Part shown: piece after piece, positions 10,851 to 21,579 of the stretch | Position numbering within the stretch: the stretch's first letter is position 1 | Layout of the letters: every line of letters begins with the position of its first letter | Assembly: GCA_036897485.1 (NCBI GenBank) | Contig: JAYMTF010001740.1 | Location: 1-21,579, forward strand | Length of the DNA stretch: 21,579 nucleotides | Direction: 5' to 3' | From: Pelargonium nanum | Taxonomy: Eukaryota; Streptophyta; Magnoliopsida; Geraniales; Geraniaceae | The notes under the pieces: model-generated | Told to the model about the DNA's origin: nothing | Seen by the model: the letters and a program-made list of their open reading frames with translations, nothing else | Databases searched by the model: none | Program-made: the position numbers and the translations under genes

Positions 10851-10919
10851 TGGGCCAAACCACAGGCCCATATAAAACGTGGTCCAAACAACACATCACA
10901 AGCCCAAATCTCAGGCCCA
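10851..10919 (+). promoter_or_regulatory. Core promoter of the AAA ATPase: TATA box and four site II motifs
   Basis: TATAAAA lies at 10871-10877. TGGGCC is at 10851-10856, and its reverse form GGCCCA is at 10865-10870 and 10914-10919. AGCCCA (reverse TGGGCT) is at 10901-10906. Four such motifs within 70 bp around a TATA box put the start near 10900-10905. Confidence 0.55.
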
Positions 10920-11221
10920 AACACCACATGGTTCCGTACAACACCAACGAGCAATCCCTAACAGCTACGTCTTCTTCTACCTCCTCCTCGAATTCAACTG
11001 AAGAACAAACCAGACCCAACCAGATCTCACTATCTCTCACTTTCTCATACAAATCGCCATTATCGTACCTTGCTTCGCGCCATTCTTTACCGCTATTTTC
11101 TATCTGGAGATTTTTTACAAATTTTCTCACCTTAGCTTCTGTTTGGCTGTAAATTAGCTTCCAGCTCCGCACTCCGGCGGCGATGAACTGTCCTAGGGTA
11201 TGAAACCGCATTGTTAAACAG
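10902..11221 (+). other. ATPase non-coding leader exon
   Basis: This runs from the inferred start after the TATA box to the donor CAG|GTATGT at 11222. It is pyrimidine-rich (TCTTCTTCTACCTCCTCCTC near 10968-10987), typical of plant 5' UTRs. An ATG at 10928 opens a 74-codon uORF if the transcript starts upstream of it. A second short uORF is listed separately. The frame of the main ORF is closed here by TGA at 11201-11203. Confidence 0.6.
11183..11203 (+). promoter_or_regulatory. 6-codon uORF overlapping an alternative donor
   Basis: ATG at 11183 encodes MNCPRV and stops with TGA at 11201-11203, in frame with the main ATG across intron 1. A second donor, AGG|GTATGA at 11198, lies inside it, 24 nt before the main donor. 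Splicing there removes the TGA and fuses the uATG in frame to exon 2, adding 17 residues (MNCPRFIRYLLFEAKVA) before MYARR. Confidence 0.5.
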
Positions 11222-12659
11222 GTATGTTCTGTTCGACTGTTTATTTTTTATTTGAAACTTGTACAAGCTCACCAATCACTCAGATGATAATGTGTTAGTT
11301 GTGTGTGTATGTATATTAAATTGATTATACGAGAAGGTAATGAATATTGTTGTGAACTTTGGATGAGCACGAAAATTTTGAAAAAAGTGTAGTGAACTGA
11401 ACATGTTAATATTTGATAACATTTTGAATGTTTTGTTTAGCTTAAAGCAATGACCGATTATTTAAATGTTATATAAGTTCATAAACCACTTGGATGTTAA
11501 CGTTCTAGGTATATATGTGTGCATGTTGTTCAATTTGTATTGAATTTTGTTTCTAGTAGGCATGAAAACTGAAATAAGTGTAGTAATTTGAACATGTTAA
11601 TATTTGGTGAGCATTCTGATTATTTGAATTTTTTGTTTAGCTTAAAGCAATGACAGAAATATATATATATCCAACTGATTATATGAAAAGGTAATCAATA
11701 TTGTGTTAGTAGGCATGCAAATTGTGAAAAGTGTAGTAAATTGAGCATGTTAGTAACTGGCGAGTGTTTTGATTTTACTTGAACGCCTTGTGGTAGCTTA
11801 AAGAAATGAATGTACGTATTCAATTGAAAATATCACAAGGTAATGAGTATTGTCGTGGTAGGCATGAAAATTGAGAAAAAAGTGCAGTACATTGAACACG
11901 TTAATATTTGATGAGCATTTTCATTAATTCAAGCTTTTGTGTTAGCTTAAAGCAATGAATATATATATTGAATTGATTATAAGAAGGTAATGAATGATGT
12001 TTTGGTAGGCATGAAAATTGAGAAAAAAGTTAGTAAATTGAGCATTATTCTTATTACTCTCTAGAAAATTTGATGCAATGGGCCAAAGCTACATGGTAGT
12101 GGGTGGCTCTCCCCTTTTCCCATAACTCCTCTCCATCCCACCCAACAAGGTTCGAAGTCACAACCTCTACTAGAGAAGTGTGATGCTTGAACCTTTGGGT
12201 CCCCTTCGGGACAACATTTTGATTATTTGAATGTTCTCTTTTCACTTAAAGCAATGAACGAGCCTTTGAATTGTTTATCGAAGACATTCCAATAAAACTC
12301 AAGCAGTATTTGAGTTATTGGTGTATGCGTAATTCTTTAACTTTGTTCTATGATGTTAACTGCTCGTTTAGAATCATTGGAGTTTGGTTCTGATATGTTT
12401 CCGGCACTTCGGTATTCATTTGAGTTGATTTGCCATGGTACATTATATCTTTGCAACTTATAGATTCACTTAACGCCCCTATGCTCATGTCTTGATAATT
12501 GTTAGTTTTCAATGCAAGTAAAGTGAGTCCTATGCTTGCTTATTTATTTGTTTTTTTTTTTTCCCTCTTCGGCGTCATTGATTTGGTGGATTGGTGTTGT
12601 GGATTTGCCAATCTTCATCTCATGCAATAAACATGATCTAATGGAAACACATTTTGCAG
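11222..12659 (+). repeat. ATPase intron 1: five degenerate ~150-200 bp repeats
   Basis: The motif GCTTAAAGCAATGA recurs at 11440, 11640, 11796, 11945 and 12244 (as ACTTAAAGCAATGA). Each is preceded by GAACATGTTAATATTTG-like and GGCATGAAAATTGAGAAAA-like segments. Spacings are 200, 156, 149 and 299; the last becomes about 150 once the SINE-like insert is removed. No coding potential is seen. The final 400 bp (about 12260-12659) is plain intron. Confidence 0.75.
12049..12214 (+). mobile_element. tRNA-derived SINE-like insert
   Basis: An A-box-like TGGTAGTGGGTGG (12094-12106) and a B-box-like GGTTCGAAGTC (12149-12159) lie 42 bp apart, the spacing of a pol III internal promoter. The block interrupts one unit of the intron 1 repeat and has a different base composition. 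Its 3' part ends in a GTCCC/GGGAC hairpin (12199-12212). Target duplications were not resolved, and no cloverleaf forms, so it is not a functional tRNA gene. Confidence 0.6.
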
Positions 12660-12695
12660 TTCATCAGATATTTGCTATTTGAAGCAAAAGTTGCA

Positions 12696-21259
<8,564 letters not shown>

Positions 21260-21283
21260 GTACGGCCCTTGGGATTATTATAT

Positions 21284-21478
21284 AGAACTGGCAATTTAGA
21301 CCCGATCATTTTGTGGGTTCGGGTTGCAGAAAATAGACTTATCATATTTGGGTTAGGCAAACTCACTCTTTTTACATGTGAAACCTACACTTTTTTTGGA
21401 TTGGGCCCGGGTTAGGCATTCCCAATCCGGACTTTAAAACCAACCTGAATCGGACTTGAAACCCGAATTGCCAGCTCT
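21284..21478. mobile_element. hAT-like MITE in intron 22
   Basis: The ends AGAACTGGCAATTTAGACCCG-like and CCCGAATTGCCAGCTCT are inverted repeats around a 195-bp body rich in GGGTT/AACCC. Flanks GATTATTA and GATTTAGA could be a worn 8-bp target duplication, the hAT size. It contains no ORF. Confidence 0.55.
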
Positions 21479-21543
21479 AGATTTAGATGTTGCTTAGTTT
21501 AACTTCGTTCTTGCTTACCCAAATCAGTGTTTAAAAAAGCCCA

Positions 21544-21579
21544 CTGAGGCGCGCCTGAGGCGCGCTTGAGGCGCGAGGC
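21544..21579. repeat. GC-rich 11-bp tandem repeat at the window edge
   Basis: CTGAGGCGCGC occurs at 21544 and 21555, with a third variant TTGAGGCGCGA at 21566, then GGC at the edge. Each unit carries the GCGCGC palindrome, and the unit join makes GGCGCGCC. It may be the edge of another element; the rest is out of view. Confidence 0.65.

Larger units (their letters stand above)
10346..10901. promoter_or_regulatory. Shared divergent promoter region
   Basis: About 550 bp separate the inferred 5' ends of the two divergent genes. No gene is seen inside it. It holds TATA-like boxes facing each gene, five TGGGCY-type (site II) motifs, and a duplicated block. Site II elements bind TCP factors and are common in plant promoters of genes for mitochondrial and ribosomal proteins, which fits the presequence-like start of the ATPase. 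Transcript starts are inferred. Confidence 0.55.

Noticed and set aside
10738..11211. 157-codon minus-strand ORF over the ATPase leader and promoter
   Set aside because: It has no recognisable domain, runs antisense to a leader exon and TATA box, and its codons mirror the CT-rich leader. Most likely a chance ORF.
12094..12159. tRNA gene
   Set aside because: A- and B-box-like motifs are present, but the flanks do not pair into acceptor or anticodon stems. A SINE fits better.

Overview
This is nuclear DNA from a flowering plant, most likely a eudicot. Both genes have many short exons in AT-rich introns with plant-type GT..AG junctions, the proteins match plant families, and the introns carry plant-type MITEs (Stowaway-like, hAT-like) and a tRNA-derived SINE. 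The species cannot be fixed from the sequence.

The window holds two divergent genes that share one upstream region. On the minus strand (about 10345 down to 1462) is a complete homologue of RGP1, partner of RIC1 in the guanine-nucleotide exchange complex for the Golgi GTPase Ypt6/RAB6. I reconstruct one non-coding leader exon and 12 coding exons giving 534 residues; all phases join and the frame is open. On the plus strand (about 10900 to beyond the right edge) is a large AAA-type ATPase of the ATAD1/Msp1-like group with a basic, presequence-like N-terminus. One leader exon and 21 coding exons give 934 residues before the window ends inside an intron; the last C-terminal part is missing.

Layout: 1-1461, downstream flank with a Stowaway-like MITE and short hairpins. 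1462-8896, RGP1 coding exons; its large introns hold MITEs, including one with terminal inverted repeats of about 90 bp. 8967-10182, RGP1 leader intron, made largely of degenerate repeats that copy the splice-acceptor region. 10346-10901, shared promoter with two TATA/GCCCA modules about 332 bp apart. 10902-11221, ATPase leader exon with a 6-codon uORF and two in-frame donors. 11222-12659, ATPase intron 1, five degenerate repeats, one split by a SINE-like insert. 12660-21259, ATPase coding exons with TE-rich introns. 21260-21579, start of intron 22 with a hAT-like MITE and GC-rich 11-bp repeats.

The two proteins act in different places (Golgi traffic; probably mitochondria), so their pairing suggests a shared promoter, not a shared pathway. 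I found no wholly new system. The most notable points are the degenerate first AAA module in the ATPase, a donor choice that switches between a uORF and an N-terminal extension, the duplicated core-promoter block, and the repeat-built leader introns on both sides of the promoter.
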